Below, piece after piece: positions 46,117-59,198 of a stretch of DNA of 64,000 bases. The DNA lies in the NCBI GenBank assembly GCA_902806575.1, contig CADCXD010000011.1, positions 744,001 through 808,000 of the forward strand. Reading direction: 5' to 3'. The first letter of the stretch is position 1; each line of letters starts with the position of its first letter. The position numbers were made by a program, and so were the translations under genes. The notes beneath the pieces were generated by a model that was not told the DNA's origin, did no database searches, and worked only from the letters and a program-made list of their open reading frames with translations. The stretch comes from Jackrogersella multiformis. Lineage: Eukaryota > Ascomycota > Sordariomycetes > Xylariales > Hypoxylaceae.

Positions 46117-49100
46117 GGTGACGGTTCCGCGCGAGACATGAGACTATATGGTGTCAAGGTAACTCCGAAGCGGGCTGCGCAGGTGTGAATAGGTAGGCAA
46201 GGCTGCTCCGAATACCTATGACCTCGGGAATGCTGAGTGCTGTAAAGTCCTGGTCAATACACCGTCGAGTTAATTAATACGAGAATAGACGATGCGTAAA
46301 GACCGAAGACGATTATGTATTTTGAGTTAGATCTAGAGAGGTATGGTAGAGAGATTCTAACGTGTGGTAGGTAGGTTGTGATTGTGGGTGTGGTTGAAGT
46401 TGAGGTTGAGGTTGAGGTAGAAGTTCAGAAGTTGTGAATTGATTGGAGTTTCTAGAAATGCGAAGACTTGAGCATTGACCAAAGATGAGGTTGAACTTAT
46501 CTATCTAGGATTCTAGGTACCCTCTTAGTACTGGAGGTACCTCCGTAGGTACCAATTTGTTGCGGTTACGGTTACAATCTACCTATCCAGGTACCTACCC
46601 AGATACCTAACCTAGGTACATATGTAAGTAGTAATTAGTGGCTTTACAGGGATATATCCCTCCTATGGTGGAAACTCTTTTAGGGCTATTAGCTGATAAC
46701 TGCAGCTGCCCGTCACTATCTAGGTACCTCCAGGGCTCCTGCTAATACCTAACATCTTTGGACAGAGGCAGCTTAAAGAACCTTAGAACATGGATAGGTG
46801 GCTCATAGCCCTACGCTGTTCTATTGTACAATTTCTAGTCGGGTTTATATGCGACATATTACCTTTTAAGTTCCCCCCAGGTAATTCGCCACAGCACGGG
46901 TGAGAGCCTGAGAAAAAAAATTCTTAGTTAACTCTTATCTTTTCTTCTTACCTCTTTCTATTGCTTATCTAGGAGTTTTGATTGAGAAGTTTTATGTCAA
47001 ATTGTCAAATAATAAAAACGTGGGTAGGATCCTTGGATTGATATATCACTCTATGCCAGGTAGACTCGGGTATGGATGTATTAAGAGCTTCACTTATAAG
47101 CAATTAACACGTTACAAGCAACTACACTAGTTACCTATGAACGCGCCTAGACGCGTTTGTCCCGATGAGCCAATCACGACAAATCTATATCGACCTTTGG
47201 GATCACCTATCTATTACCTCGTTTCATACCTACCTAGGTAGGTACATACATGAATCCCACACCTTTTTATTGCTCTACTATCTCGTTGAGATATTCAAGA
47301 TTCCGAACCTTCATCTCTGAATTGGGGAAACACTATTAGATCTGGATATATGCGTATGACATTGACCTTATTAAGGTACCTAATTAAGTATACCTAAGTT
47401 CCTGTAGCGCCTATGGCATTTTTATGCTTGATTTCCAGGGCTGCTCACCTATTTTAGCCTTATAGATAACTGTAGTTGAAATCCAGCCCGAATGTCGGCT
47501 TTAAAGAGTTGGTGATATAAGCATATATATAAGCATTAAACTTTTTACAACCCGCATGATTTCTAAGGTCGTTATATTGTCGTAAGTTGAACTATCTTGT
47601 AATTAACATCAGGTTAGTAAGTACTTAAGTGAGTGATAATATCATCATGTTAATACGCCGTGATTCCCTCCGAATCGATTTTGCAAATGGCAAGGTAAGC
47701 TAAGCCTATTACACGGCCTGAATCACGATCAGAGTTAGATTTACTTCTTGAGCCTCATCTACTTCATAATTGGTGACTACATTGTAGTACCTAAAAAATT
47801 AATGATCATTAAGTCTTATTGCTGACGATGACTTGTACGCCACGTACAATGCCTCATTTTGTTCGGCATGACTGAGTTTATAACTCATCCATCATCACCG
47901 CCACGTCGCTGCTAGAATTATCTAGCCCCATCCACATTAATCTGACGTCGAAGGGTTCTCGGCTCTCGTGATAGATTTGACGGACTGAAACGACCGACCT
48001 CACGCTTTTAAAGAACTTAGGAATCGTCCGATCGCGGCTCTGCATTGGAGAGAGCCGACGGCTGGAGATGTAGCCGAAAGTTCTTAGACGAGCTCCTCGT
48101 CAGCACTAACTCCTGCAAACGGACTTGATTGGCCGGTTATTAGCCCGCAGGATCAACTGGCGGAAGAGGAAACAATGTGAGCGGCCCGTCATCCAACTGC
48201 AAAAGCGGTGTGATGAGTGTCATGTTCCATCCGCATGCATATGTCGCGCTGCATCCATCATTGGCCGCTCACCTTTATCGACGGAATACCTGCCGATATG
48301 CTACCAATCTTCGCCAATCTAAGGAAGATCACTTGATCAGGCACATTTGTGGAACGAAGGCTATAATATAAACATCAATGCGTAGTAATAAGATATTATA
48401 CCTACACCAAAACCAATCATTGCTTATCGAACGGTGGAAACACCACATATTATCGAGCGGATAGACAATACCTATGGCATCGGTATATTCATAAGCAAAC
48501 GCCGAATAATTACGGTTTCGTCCTTTGTTCTAAGCGGACTAGATAATGATTAGCTGACGTGATGTTTTCGGCCTATGGTGGCTTGTTATAATGGTCATTA
48601 TTAAAAGTAGGTATGATAGTGTAACTATACTAACGATTTTGAAAGATGATCATGATTGTTCTTATAGACCTAGGCAGGCACAGGTAGGTGGTTGGCTTGA
48701 AGCTGCCTTAATTCTCCGAACCCGGAGATTTTAAGGTTGCTTTCCTTAGGTAAATATAAGGCAGGGACGGGACTGTATCTATCGTATCTACGGTACACAC
48801 GGACCCGGATCTTCGGGTAACTTGGCGGACAGGTATGGATGGTCATAAAATACCTACCCCGCGTCGTTCTTTCCTGGGTACGAAATGCTTCTTCGATTAA
48901 TTCCTAGGCGTTGATTATGGCTTCTCGAATGTAAGCTGATGCAGATCTGGTGGAGAAGGTTGTCTTATATGCACTCATCTAATCATACGTTATATATTAC
49001 CTAAGTACTTAACCGATAAGTTTTCTTATAGAGCTGAGAATAAAAATGAATTTGCCAAAAGTCTAGGTATGCTTTTATAGCGGGATATTAATACGTGTAA

Positions 49101-50261
49101 CGAAATATTCGATATAACCCTCGATAATGCCAATGATGTGCGACTTCAATGTCGTACATTACGGCAAGCCGTTGCTTCTTTCACAAACCCATCCCATCTA
49201 CCACCCGGGCACTACGTACCTACCTCATCGTATAGCTCCTTGATAAATCCTTAATCCTTGGCCGCTACACTAGGTAGTTCCTAACTATACATCTAACCAA
49301 CCACCTCGTTATGTCTACCTACATCTAGTGTATATATTCCGTGCGTACTTAGGTGGGTAGCTAACAGGCAATGGATCAGCACTATTATGCACTACTTAGT
49401 ACGTACGTTTATTAAGACACCTTCTGATTTGAGATCTAGCCAGCCCTGGATGTAACAAAATCGATCCATCTGCATGGGGGTCCTAAACCGCTTTTGTCAT
49501 CCCTCGTCAGGCGACGATGCCTGGCCCTTAATAACCACCCGTATCCTCCCTATACCGCTCGCGGACCCGTGCTACTCACACCGATGATTATCCCGAATGG
49601 GATACGATGCAGGACAATGGATACATAAATCCGCTTTGTTTCCTTTGGTGGGGCGATATGCCTTCTGCGCCCATACCTACATACATCAAAGTACAAGACC
49701 GAGCGAACCAGGATCGGCCTGTCGTGCGAAATCCACCGCTAACATGGAGGTTTACCTATTAGGTAGGTATGTAGGGTCGTAGGGTCTCCTTGCCCGGGGG
49801 TGTGATAGTACTAGGCACTAAGGCAACTTTCGTTAACAGTCCCCTCTCCCCGGGTCCTCCTCCGTCTTGGGAAGCCACCATGAGTCAACCGGCAAGCCGC
49901 CAGACCCTAAGGTCACTCATAATCTAGGCAGGGCGTACCGATGAGATACTGTACTCTGTCTTGTCTTGCATTGCTCAGCCAATGACGTGTAATTCATCTC
50001 CGTCCCCATTTCTATGTTGCTCATTCAACAGCTTCAGATTTTTTCTGTCTTTGATAGTAAGACTCATGTTTCCTCCTGAATTTTCTTCTTCTTCTTCTTC
50101 TTCTGCTTTCTTCTGATGGGTCACGGTCTGAATTATGCTTTTTTAAAGCCGCATTGGCCCAGTCACGTCCTGTCGCGCTTCTCTCTTCCGCGCTACTCGT
50201 AGCGTCTATATGGGAAGGCCATAACCAAATCTTAGCTCTAGAATTCCGAGCTTAACTCCGA
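46117..50261. other. 4.1-kb gene-poor spacer
   Basis: No convincing gene on either strand; the few open frames are short, lack motifs and have no splice partners I could find. It is rich in TACCTAGGTA-type palindromes (about 46505-46620, 46720, 47230-47246) and has a TTC microsatellite at 50085-50104. The last several hundred bases are presumably the promoter of the ABC transporter. A diverged or heavily spliced gene cannot be excluded. Confidence 0.5.
50085..50104 (+). repeat. TTC microsatellite
   Basis: About six tandem TTC units followed by TGCTTTCTTCT, 160 bp upstream of the ABC transporter start. It is a CT-rich tract on the sense strand and could be part of the promoter. Confidence 0.7.
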
Positions 50262-53200
50262 ATGCACTCATATCTCCACAACATGCCCGACGAGAAAGTA
50301 GTGTTCGTGACTTCAGCTGTCGGCTTGGGCGTTGTCACAGTCCTCTCCATTCCTGCCACCCTGAATTTGGGCAGACTGCGTGACCGTGGTTCCAAATTCG
50401 CCACCGAAGTATATGAGGATAAGGATGGTAAAAGCACGCGGGATGCTGTCGAGGCCTTCAGCACCAAGGTCCCCAAGACTCTTATACTCATCTTCTCACT
50501 AATTGGACTCGGTGTATCGATCGCATTAGCTGTGACCTCGACGTTGAACACTCGAGGCCTAGAAGGCGGTTTGTTCCTCGAGAATTGGTTGGGCGTTGCA
50601 ACTTGGGTAAGCACACCGTTACACTAAGACAAACCGAATAGGTCAGATTACTGACATATGCTGTTTCACCTGGACGCAGGCTCTCTTGACCTTGCAGGCT
50701 ATCTGTATTGCATCTAGCCGAAACTCGGTAACAGCTTACGATCTGGGTATTTGGTCTTTTGTCTCATGTAGTATCCACACTACAGTTCTCGCCATCCAGG
50801 ACAACGACGTAGCGACACTTCTGTTACAGAAGGATGCTGCTGGGGTTTTCGCCATACGTGTGGCGGAAATAATCGCCGCTGTCTGCCTGGCCGTCGCTAG
50901 CATATCGATTCCTCGCAGACCCGACGTATTCCATGAGGGCCACCCGGTTGATAGGCTGCATACGGAATCGGCGTGGAGCCGGTTCAACTGGAGCTGGCCT
51001 GCTTACTTGCTTCGTCTGGCGGCTAAGAAGAAAAACCTGGATCTGGAAGACCTCCCTAGGCCGGACCAGTACACAAGATCCAAAGAAACGACTGCCGATT
51101 GGGAAAGTCGCGGTTTCACAGGCCCGCTTTGGATCTCCATCATACTCGCTCATAAATGGCTTTTTGCGCTCCAATGGATGTTGACTATTGTTACTGCCTT
51201 CCTCAATCTGGCGCCCCAGTGGGTTGTCTTGCAACTCCTCAATCTTCTAGAGCAACGAAGTAATGAGCGTCTGGGATATGAAGCCTGGGTCTGGGTTATA
51301 TTGATCGCCGTAGCGGTCCTTATCCAGTCATGGGTCGAAGCATATGTTTATTGGATATCGTGGGCTCAAATTTCCGTGCCAATTCGAGCTCAGTTGTCGG
51401 CGCTCATCTTCCAGAAATCAATGAGACGTAAAGACGTCAAGGAAGCTAGCAAGAAGAAAAATGCTTCGTCAGGATCGCCCGAGCCGAACATTGCTGGCCC
51501 GATGGGAGAAGCGTCCACCGCCGACAGACCGGATATCGACGACTTTGAGGAAGATGAGGACGAGCAGATCAGAAAAAGCAAGCAAAGCACCGTCAATCTG
51601 ATAGGTGTTGATGCCAAGCGGGTATCAGACTTTGCTGCATTCAATAACATTTTCCCTGGAAGTCTGTTTAAGCTGATTGTATCGCTACTTTTCCTCATAG
51701 AGCTTCTCGGGTGGAAGGCTCTTCTCGCGGGATTTTCCACGATGCTTGCCGTTACTCCTATAAATATTTACTTCTCGAAGCGGTATTCCGACGCCCAAGA
51801 CTGCCTGATGAAAGTCCGTGACGAAAAGATGGAAATCGTTTCCGAGGCTCTTCAAGGAATCCGCCAGATTAAATTTTCCGCTCTCGAGCCGCAGTGGGAG
51901 AAGAAGATCGGCGATGTACGAGAACGGGAATTGACTTGCGTCTGGAGCGCTTTCACCAACGATGTCATACTCATAGGGTGCTGGATTACGAGTCCAGTCT
52001 TGCTTGCTGCCGTGTCCCTCGCCGTCTACGCAGCTTTGAACGAAAAACTCACTCCTTCGGTTGCCTTCGTTAGTCTTGGTGTCTTCAAAGCCCTTGAGGT
52101 AACCCTGTCTGTCATTCCCGAGCTTGTAACTGATCTCGTCGACGCTTGGGTTTCCATAAAGCGGATGGATGACTATCTGAAGGGGGCGGAGATTTCAAAG
52201 ATAACGAAAGAAGCTGACGAGGTTACATTCGACAATGCGTCAATCGCCTGGCCTTCGGACAACCAAGAGGAGGATCCTGATCGATTCGTCTTACACAATG
52301 TCAACATCACGTTTCCCAAGGGGGAACTGTCAATAATATCAGGAAAAACTGGGAGCGGAAAGAGCTTGATGCTGGCAGCTGTCTTGGGCGAAGTCGATAT
52401 TTTGACCGGGTCCATCAGCGTACCTCGGGCGCCATCTGAGCGCCGCGACTACAAAGCCAACAGAGACGACTGGATTATACCTGGCGCCGTCGCGTTCGTC
52501 GCGCAGATACCGTGGATCGAGAACGCGACTGTTAAGGATAATGTTCTATTTGGCTTGCCATATGATCAGTACCGATACAACAAGACGATCGAGGTCTGTG
52601 CCCTAACGAAGGATCTGGAAATGTTCAGTGATGGAGAGAATACGGAGATCGGCGCAAACGGCATCAACCTAAGTGGCGGACAGAAATGGCGAATCACGTA
52701 AGTTAAATATCTCGCTGGAATCCGATGTAGTGATGTACCTATACGGCCGAAGAGATCAGACCTATCCGATAGTCTCGGGTCGGCATTCCAGAAATGGATT
52801 TCTAAGTACTCTCAAATACACATGGTCGTTTGCTAACATAACTCATGTAGGCTTGCAAGGGCTATATATTCCCGTGCTGGTATACTTGTTCTTGACGACA
52901 TCTTCAGCGCGGTTGATGCTCATGTTGGGCGGCATGTCTTCGAAAAGTGCCTAACTGGCGAGCTTTGTGTCGGCCGAACGAGGATCCTAGTGACGCATCA
53001 CGTCGCCTTGTGCGAGCCAAAGACAAAGTACCTCGTCGAATTAGGAGATGGCCGCGTGTTAAACGCCGGGCTTCTCTCGGAATTAGAAGAAACCGGAACT
53101 CTGCAACATATTAAGAGTCACGAGCAGACAGACGCGGAGATCCGAGACGATGAAGCGTCAACAGCTATCAACTCCGACGGCACATCTCAGGTTGATACTG

Positions 53201-55245
53201 AACCTGACGGAGAACCCCTGGCTAAGGTTCCCTCAAAGGCACAAGCGCGTAAATTCGTCGAGGAAGAGGGGCGCGAGAGAGGAGCCGTCAAGGGGAAAGT
53301 CTACGCAGTATATCTAAAGTACAGCGGTTCGTGGTGGTACTGGTCTGCGATCGTATTCCTGTTCCTGTTCGTGCAAGCTCTGACGTTAGGACGTTCGTGG
53401 TGGTTGAGAATATGGACGGGTTCGTATGAAGAACATCAACAGAGCATCAATGCTCAAATGGCAAAGCAGACATATGCCTATCAATTTACTCTACCCCAAT
53501 TTACGTTCAACAGTCTAGCTCGGCCGGTGGTCGAGCCAGAAAACGGCAGTCTAGGTTTCTACCTTGGCATCTACATCTTCCTTTCGACCTTCACCTCCGT
53601 GGTTTCGACGTTCCGTTACTACTACGTATTCAGCGGCTCGGTACGTGCGTCTAGGCAGCTCTTCGCGAAGCTCAACTTTGTGGTACTCAGAGCTCCTCTG
53701 CGATGGTTAGATACTGTCCCCCTAGGTAGAATCTTGAACCGATTCACCGCAGATTTCCACTCTGTGGATACCCACATGGCATATTCGATGGCATTCGCAG
53801 CAAGCGCGTGCCTAAACCTCGTGGGTGTCGTCGTCGCTGGATTGTTCGTCTCGCCCATAATCATCATCATGGCTTTCCTCCTTCTCCTGGTCTGCGCATT
53901 CTACGCCCTTCGCTATCTTGACGGGGCTAGGCCGGTGAAACGCCTCGAATCCATCACTAAGTCTCCCGTGTTTGAACAATTCGGATCAGCCTTGACAGGC
54001 GTCCAGACGATAAGGTCGTTCGACAAGAGCCAAATCTATATCGAGCGTATGTACACCAAACTAGACGACTGGACTGTGGCGACTTGGCATCTCTGGCTGT
54101 TCATCCGGTGGATGGGATGGCGAATGGCAGTAGTAGGAAGTTTCTTTGCATCGTTTGTTGCCATTCTTATCCTCATAGCTCCCGAAATCGATGCGTCCCT
54201 CGCTGGATTCGGAATGGCATTTGCACTCGAATTTTCTGGTCACGTCATGTGGACGATCCGCCACTACGCTAACGTGGAGCTCGAGATGAACGCAGCGGAG
54301 AGAATCGTCGAATACACTGAATTACCAACAGAAAGCCTCGAGGGCAAGAGTCCGCCAGCGGCCTGGCCAACAGAAGGGCGCGTTGAGGTAAACGACCTTG
54401 TGGTGAGTTATGCAGAAGACCTGCCACCAATCCTGAAAGGCCTTAACTTCACCGTCGAACGAAACGAGCGCATCGGCGTCGTAGGCCGAACTGGTGCGGG
54501 CAAATCATCCCTGACTCTCGCCCTCTTCCGCTTCCTCGAGGCCCGGTCTGGAAGCATCTGTATCGACGGATTGGACATCTCCAAGATCAAGCTCCACGAC
54601 TTGCGTAGCCGGCTAGCAATCATTCCACAGGACCCAGTCCTATTCAGCGGCACCATTCGTTCGAACCTTGACCCCTTCGACAACCACACGGACTCCGAGC
54701 TCTTCGACTCGCTGGCCCGTGTACACCTCATATCCGAAGACGAAATCAGGAACGGCAACGAGTCCTCGCCAGCCACTCCCGGAACCTCGACCCCAAGCTC
54801 CAGCACGAGCAGCCGGAAAAAGAAGAACACGAACATCTTCCGCAACCTGCTCTCGGCCATCTCGGAGGGCGGCCTCAACCTGTCGCAGGGGCAGCGGCAG
54901 CTGCTCTGCCTGGCGCGCGCGATCGTGTCGCGGCCCAAGGTGATGGTGCTGGACGAGGCGACCAGCGCGGTGGACATGACGACGGACGCGCTGATCCAGC
55001 GCAGCATCCGCGAGGAGTTCGGCGACAGCACCCTCATCGTCATCGCCCACCGCCTCAGCACCATCGCCGACTTCGACCGCATCCTCGTCCTGAACGACGG
55101 CAAGGTCGCCGAGTACGGCTCCCCGAGGGAGCTGTGGGAGCTGCAGCGCCCCGGCGATGAAGGCGGCCTCGGCATGTTCCGCGCCATGTGCGAGCAGAGC
55201 GGCGAGAAGGAGCATCTAAGGCAGATCGTATATGGCGAGGCTTGA
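50262..55245 (+). CDS. ABCC (MRP-type) full-length ABC transporter
   Basis: Exons 50262-50606, 50680-52697 and 52851-55245 give 1,585 residues. The order is an N-terminal membrane region (TMD0), TMD1, NBD1, TMD2, NBD2. NBD1: Walker A GKTGSGKS near 669, signature LSGGQ (LSGGQKWRIT) and Walker B ILVLDDIFSAVD, with Asp in place of the catalytic Glu. NBD2: Walker A GRTGAGKSS near 1332, signature LSQGQ near 1465 and Walker B VMVLDEATSAVD. A degenerate NBD1 with a canonical NBD2 is the rule in ABCC pumps, which export glutathione conjugates, bile-acid-like anions or toxins across vacuolar or plasma membranes. The last intron lies inside NBD1; retention would stop translation at once (ACG TAA). An acidic DDFEEDEDEQ loop lies in TMD1. 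No biosynthetic cluster is adjacent, so the substrate is unknown. Confidence 0.93.
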
Positions 55246-56572
55246 GGTGAAGCCTGATGGATCGAACATTACTATAGCCTATAACCTAGGTTAGTGACAA
55301 AGGGGTTTAGGGGGTTGGGGGTTTAATGACGTTGGGGTACGAAGTGATGATATATAGGGATGGCATGGAGACGATGGGGAAGGAAAAGGAAAGAAAGGGG
55401 CAATTTAAATACGCTGGATGGAATGGATCCGTTACAGGCTGGAAGGAGGTTATACCGAAGCGTGTGAGGTAGAATTCACGCACTTCATTCTACAAACAGG
55501 GATAGTACACAGTTGGAGTATACGCGGTGGTATGGCGGATGCTAATACTAATTGATAGAAGGAAATACCTTTTTTCTTGTTTTGAGTTTGCTTTCTATCC
55601 ATTGATGTGCCAGACACGACATAGTTTGCGATGGGGTTAAACTACCTCATGTGTGGATATCACAGGCAAGCACTGCCTGCCTATATCTACAGTATAAATT
55701 TACACTTACCTACTAGTATTACTCACTTAACCTCTCCTACGAACAATCACGTCACAATATATACGTATCAAGTCCATGTTTTATTGTTAAAATCAGGGTT
55801 TTCTTTTTTTTTATCTACAGCCATAGTGATCTAGTATATGTCTACCTTCAGACAACGGCGGAGTCTTAACAGACAGGACAAAAATTCCTTTTGCAAGAGA
55901 TCAAAAAGAAAACCAACGTTGCTGGTATGCGAACCTATCCTGTAAGATCTCCGTTTCCATTCTCTGGTGTTCCTTGTCGCGTATAGAAGGCGGACCAACC
56001 ATCCAATGAGGTTGATGTATAGGGAAATGCGTGCCAACTAACTAGACCAGAAAGAATGTGCCGTGCAGTGGTAAATTAACTGATCGACCCAAGCGTTTTT
56101 TGTTGTTTTATTTCATTTCATCAAGAGCCAACCGGATATTGTGAGCAAAGTATTGTGAGCAAATGTCCAACATGCGATAGCCTGAGCAAGGGTTATTCAA
56201 TCGTCAAGATAATAACACTGATATACAAGTGTATAATCCTCGATCGAAGGTGCCGCCGTATGCCAAGATTACGGTCGGCGAAGAAGATTTCTTCTGCATA
56301 TGGAGTCGTCGGTTACGAAGAGTGTATGTCGTCGTCGGATATGTAGTCATGATCGTGGTCGTAATAGTCGTAGACATCATCATCACCTATCAGTATTGTA
56401 GGTGATGTGAAAAAGAAATCATGGAATGTCGGAATTTAAAGCAATGTGATGTGTACTCGAGAAAGAACCAGTATACCCAGTTATGATAGTTAATGGACCC
56501 CTTTACCATCTCTCGATATTTGACACATCCTGGCAGAGATATATTCTCTGAGGGGTTACACCCGAGGATTTA
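55246..56572. other. convergent intergenic region
   Basis: About 1.3 kb between the ABC transporter and the next gene on the minus strand. Small open frames at 55631-56386 have no features. No gene seen. Confidence 0.5.
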
Positions 56573-59198
56573 TTACCTCTTGGTGTAAACGGCGATGATA
56601 CACGAGATGGCGATCGTGTATAGGCAGCATTGGAAGAGGAACGTGTTTCTGATAAAGTTCCTCTGGTAGATGGTCATATGGCGTACTTCCCCGTCGGTGT
56701 ACCAAACAAGAGAGCTATTCAGCTTTCCCGCAGCTACCGCGACCGCAATGAATGGGAAAATTATACTCAGCACTGCCATAATCTTGAACCATTGTTCCCG
56801 TCGAAGACGAGCAGCATCGGAGAGATTGGGCTCGTTCATGGCTTCGATCGCTGCAAGGCTCAGTCCGCTTTCGTTGTCAGGGGCATAGTGGGGATTTGCA
56901 TGGCCCTGGGTACTCGAAGCGAATAATCGAGGTGTGCATCTTTTTAACCACGACCTCTTCGTCGCCACGGGCATGTCTGTGTTGTTTTCGGGAGCCAGAT
57001 AAGAACTTCCTTGACCCACCGCGGGCGCATTCGGGTTGATATCATTCCGACTTGTTGCCGAGAATGGCACCGATAAATCTATCCTATATTAGTTATGGTA
57101 ACTAAAACAATATACGATGCTGGAGCTTACCGAGGAGGGCTTCCCTATAGAAAACACTTGACGGACTGAAATCGATAGAAAGATGGGGGGCTACAAGGCC
57201 TCGCGTGTGTGCCGGTGGCGGAGGTTGGGTATAGCTAGATGCCAGCGGCCATTTTGCCATAGATTTAATCGCCTTTTGATATCTGACTCGAGACGACTCC
57301 GTCTCGTCCTTCTCGCCACTCTCCCTCTGCTCTTTATTCTTCCGTTGGGCCTCACCAAGTGGTATAAGTTCAAAGTTAAACTTAGACTTGGTCGAGACGA
57401 GGTCAACGTTGCATAAAGAACTGGTTGGGGTGATACGGTCTTCCTCTCTCTCAGCATGCCACCAGTTTGCATAGCGGTTGGGGTAGTCCTGGTCTACATG
57501 GCGAGGCTCATGGGATTTCTGTGGAGAAATCTGGACATCTTTTGACGAGTTAAAATCGTACGACATACTGCCAGTTGACTCGAAGCCTGGGATGGTGGAC
57601 TGTGTGTCGTGTCTTGAATATCTCGCAACGCCTTTTCCCTTTCGATCAGTGGTTACTGGTGGCTCGTGGGTTTGAAGAGGTTCGATCCGCGAGGCCCGTA
57701 CATCTCCGGGCAATGGAGACCCGTACTCTGATACAGAGTCTCGAAACTCATATTTCGAGCGGGCGTTGCGATCAATCTTGATATTGAAGTTACCATTGCT
57801 ATCTGCACGGCTATAACTTTCAGCTCGGCAGAACGGATTTGGCAACTTTTTGGTTGGAAGTGGTCGCGTTGGGCCAGCAGCACCCTTCTCATTCTTGACA
57901 TTCGGAAACAGTCGAAGCGAGTTCTCTGGATACGCACCCGTGCTAGCCTTTCGAATCTTGGGGAGGGACACCAGTTGATTGGTGTCTTTCAGATTGCGTA
58001 GTTCGTACGACTCTGGCTCGTCTTTACCAGCAGGATGTCGAATGACATGACGACGGGATGCGAATCGACTATACGACTTCTTTTCATAGCCATCAGAACA
58101 GTTTGCAATGCTGCTCCCTGTCATCTTAATAAGATGTCGGCGGCTAGATGATGAACCATATCCATGGTCGAAGTCACTAGTGATCTCCGTAACCCAATCA
58201 CCCGTAGACTCTCTTGACAGTGGCTTGTCTGACCCATTGATATCTTTGTGGTGGTCACTGATTGACACCTTGATATCACGGACGTGCTGGTAACTTCGCA
58301 AATCGGCACAAGCTTTATCTGTGGGCAATGATTCCATGGGGTATCTGACGGGGTACGGGCTACCTTCGGATGTGATGATCGTTCCCTCGCTGTAGTTTCT
58401 GTTTCTACTCACATGTCTTAAGGCACGACTCACATCCCTCTCCATCGCAGGCTGCGGTAGTTCTTGACCGTTCCGATCAATGTATTTATCACGATTGGAG
58501 TTACTCGCAGCCTTATCGGAATGTGAAGCACCAAAGAGCTCATCGTCCTCTTCAACTTTTTTCCCTTTTGGGTCCCGTTTTTGAGGAAGCCGAAGGGCCT
58601 GTTGGTGGTTCGTTACTGTCTCCGGGTCCAGGAGATGCTGAGAGTCCGATAAAGTGGTGTCAGAGATGGGTAAAGAATTGTGGTCAAGTCCCAAGATCGA
58701 TCTTGTTCGCTTGTGGGTAAAAGCTTTATCCATTGGAGGATTCTGCGGAAGTCCAGTCGAGGGTGGATGACCAACATTTAGATGTAGGATATCCCGGTGC
58801 TGTGGTTCATCACTACGATCTCTACTTGCGTGAGGCATCTCAGCAACAGCCGGAAGAGTGCCTTTTTCCAAGCCACGGCGGTAAGATGTCAACGATCTTC
58901 CAGCCACAGAAGTATCGGATGACTCCAGGACAGCATTCTGGGACTGACTGCTCGTAGCCTCAGCTAGTTGATCTCTATAGGACGAGCTGATCAATTTCTG
59001 CTGCGAATCATCACAGCTAGGACTGTTGTCACTAGACACCTTTGGGGTAGAGTTGATCCTTTGGAAAGGATCATCGAGGATGGTAAAGCCCAGATTGCGT
59101 GGAGTTTGGTTCCTCCCAATACTTGGACGCGTCTCAGTACGTGAAGTACTTTCCGGAGACGGAGACTTCCCCTGACTCTTACTCTGGTGCGAAGCCAT
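56573..59198 (-). CDS. large disordered protein with two C-terminal membrane helices
   Basis: Exons 59198-57131 and 57078-56573 join (GTAAGC donor, ACTAAT branch, GATAG acceptor) to give 857 residues; reading each frame alone would suggest two unrelated proteins. Residues 1 to about 780 are Ser/Arg/Asp-rich low-complexity sequence with no recognised domain. The C-terminal part has two helices (about 789-807 and 835-854: AVLSIIFPFIAVAVAAGKL and FQCCLYTIAISCIIAVY) around a short polar loop (WYTDGEVRHMTIYQRNF), ending AVYTKR. This implies a tail-anchored protein with a large cytosolic or nucleoplasmic part. A charged helix SDAARLRREQWFKIM precedes the first helix. I recognise no named family. 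The leader lies in repeat-bearing DNA upstream. Confidence 0.72.
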
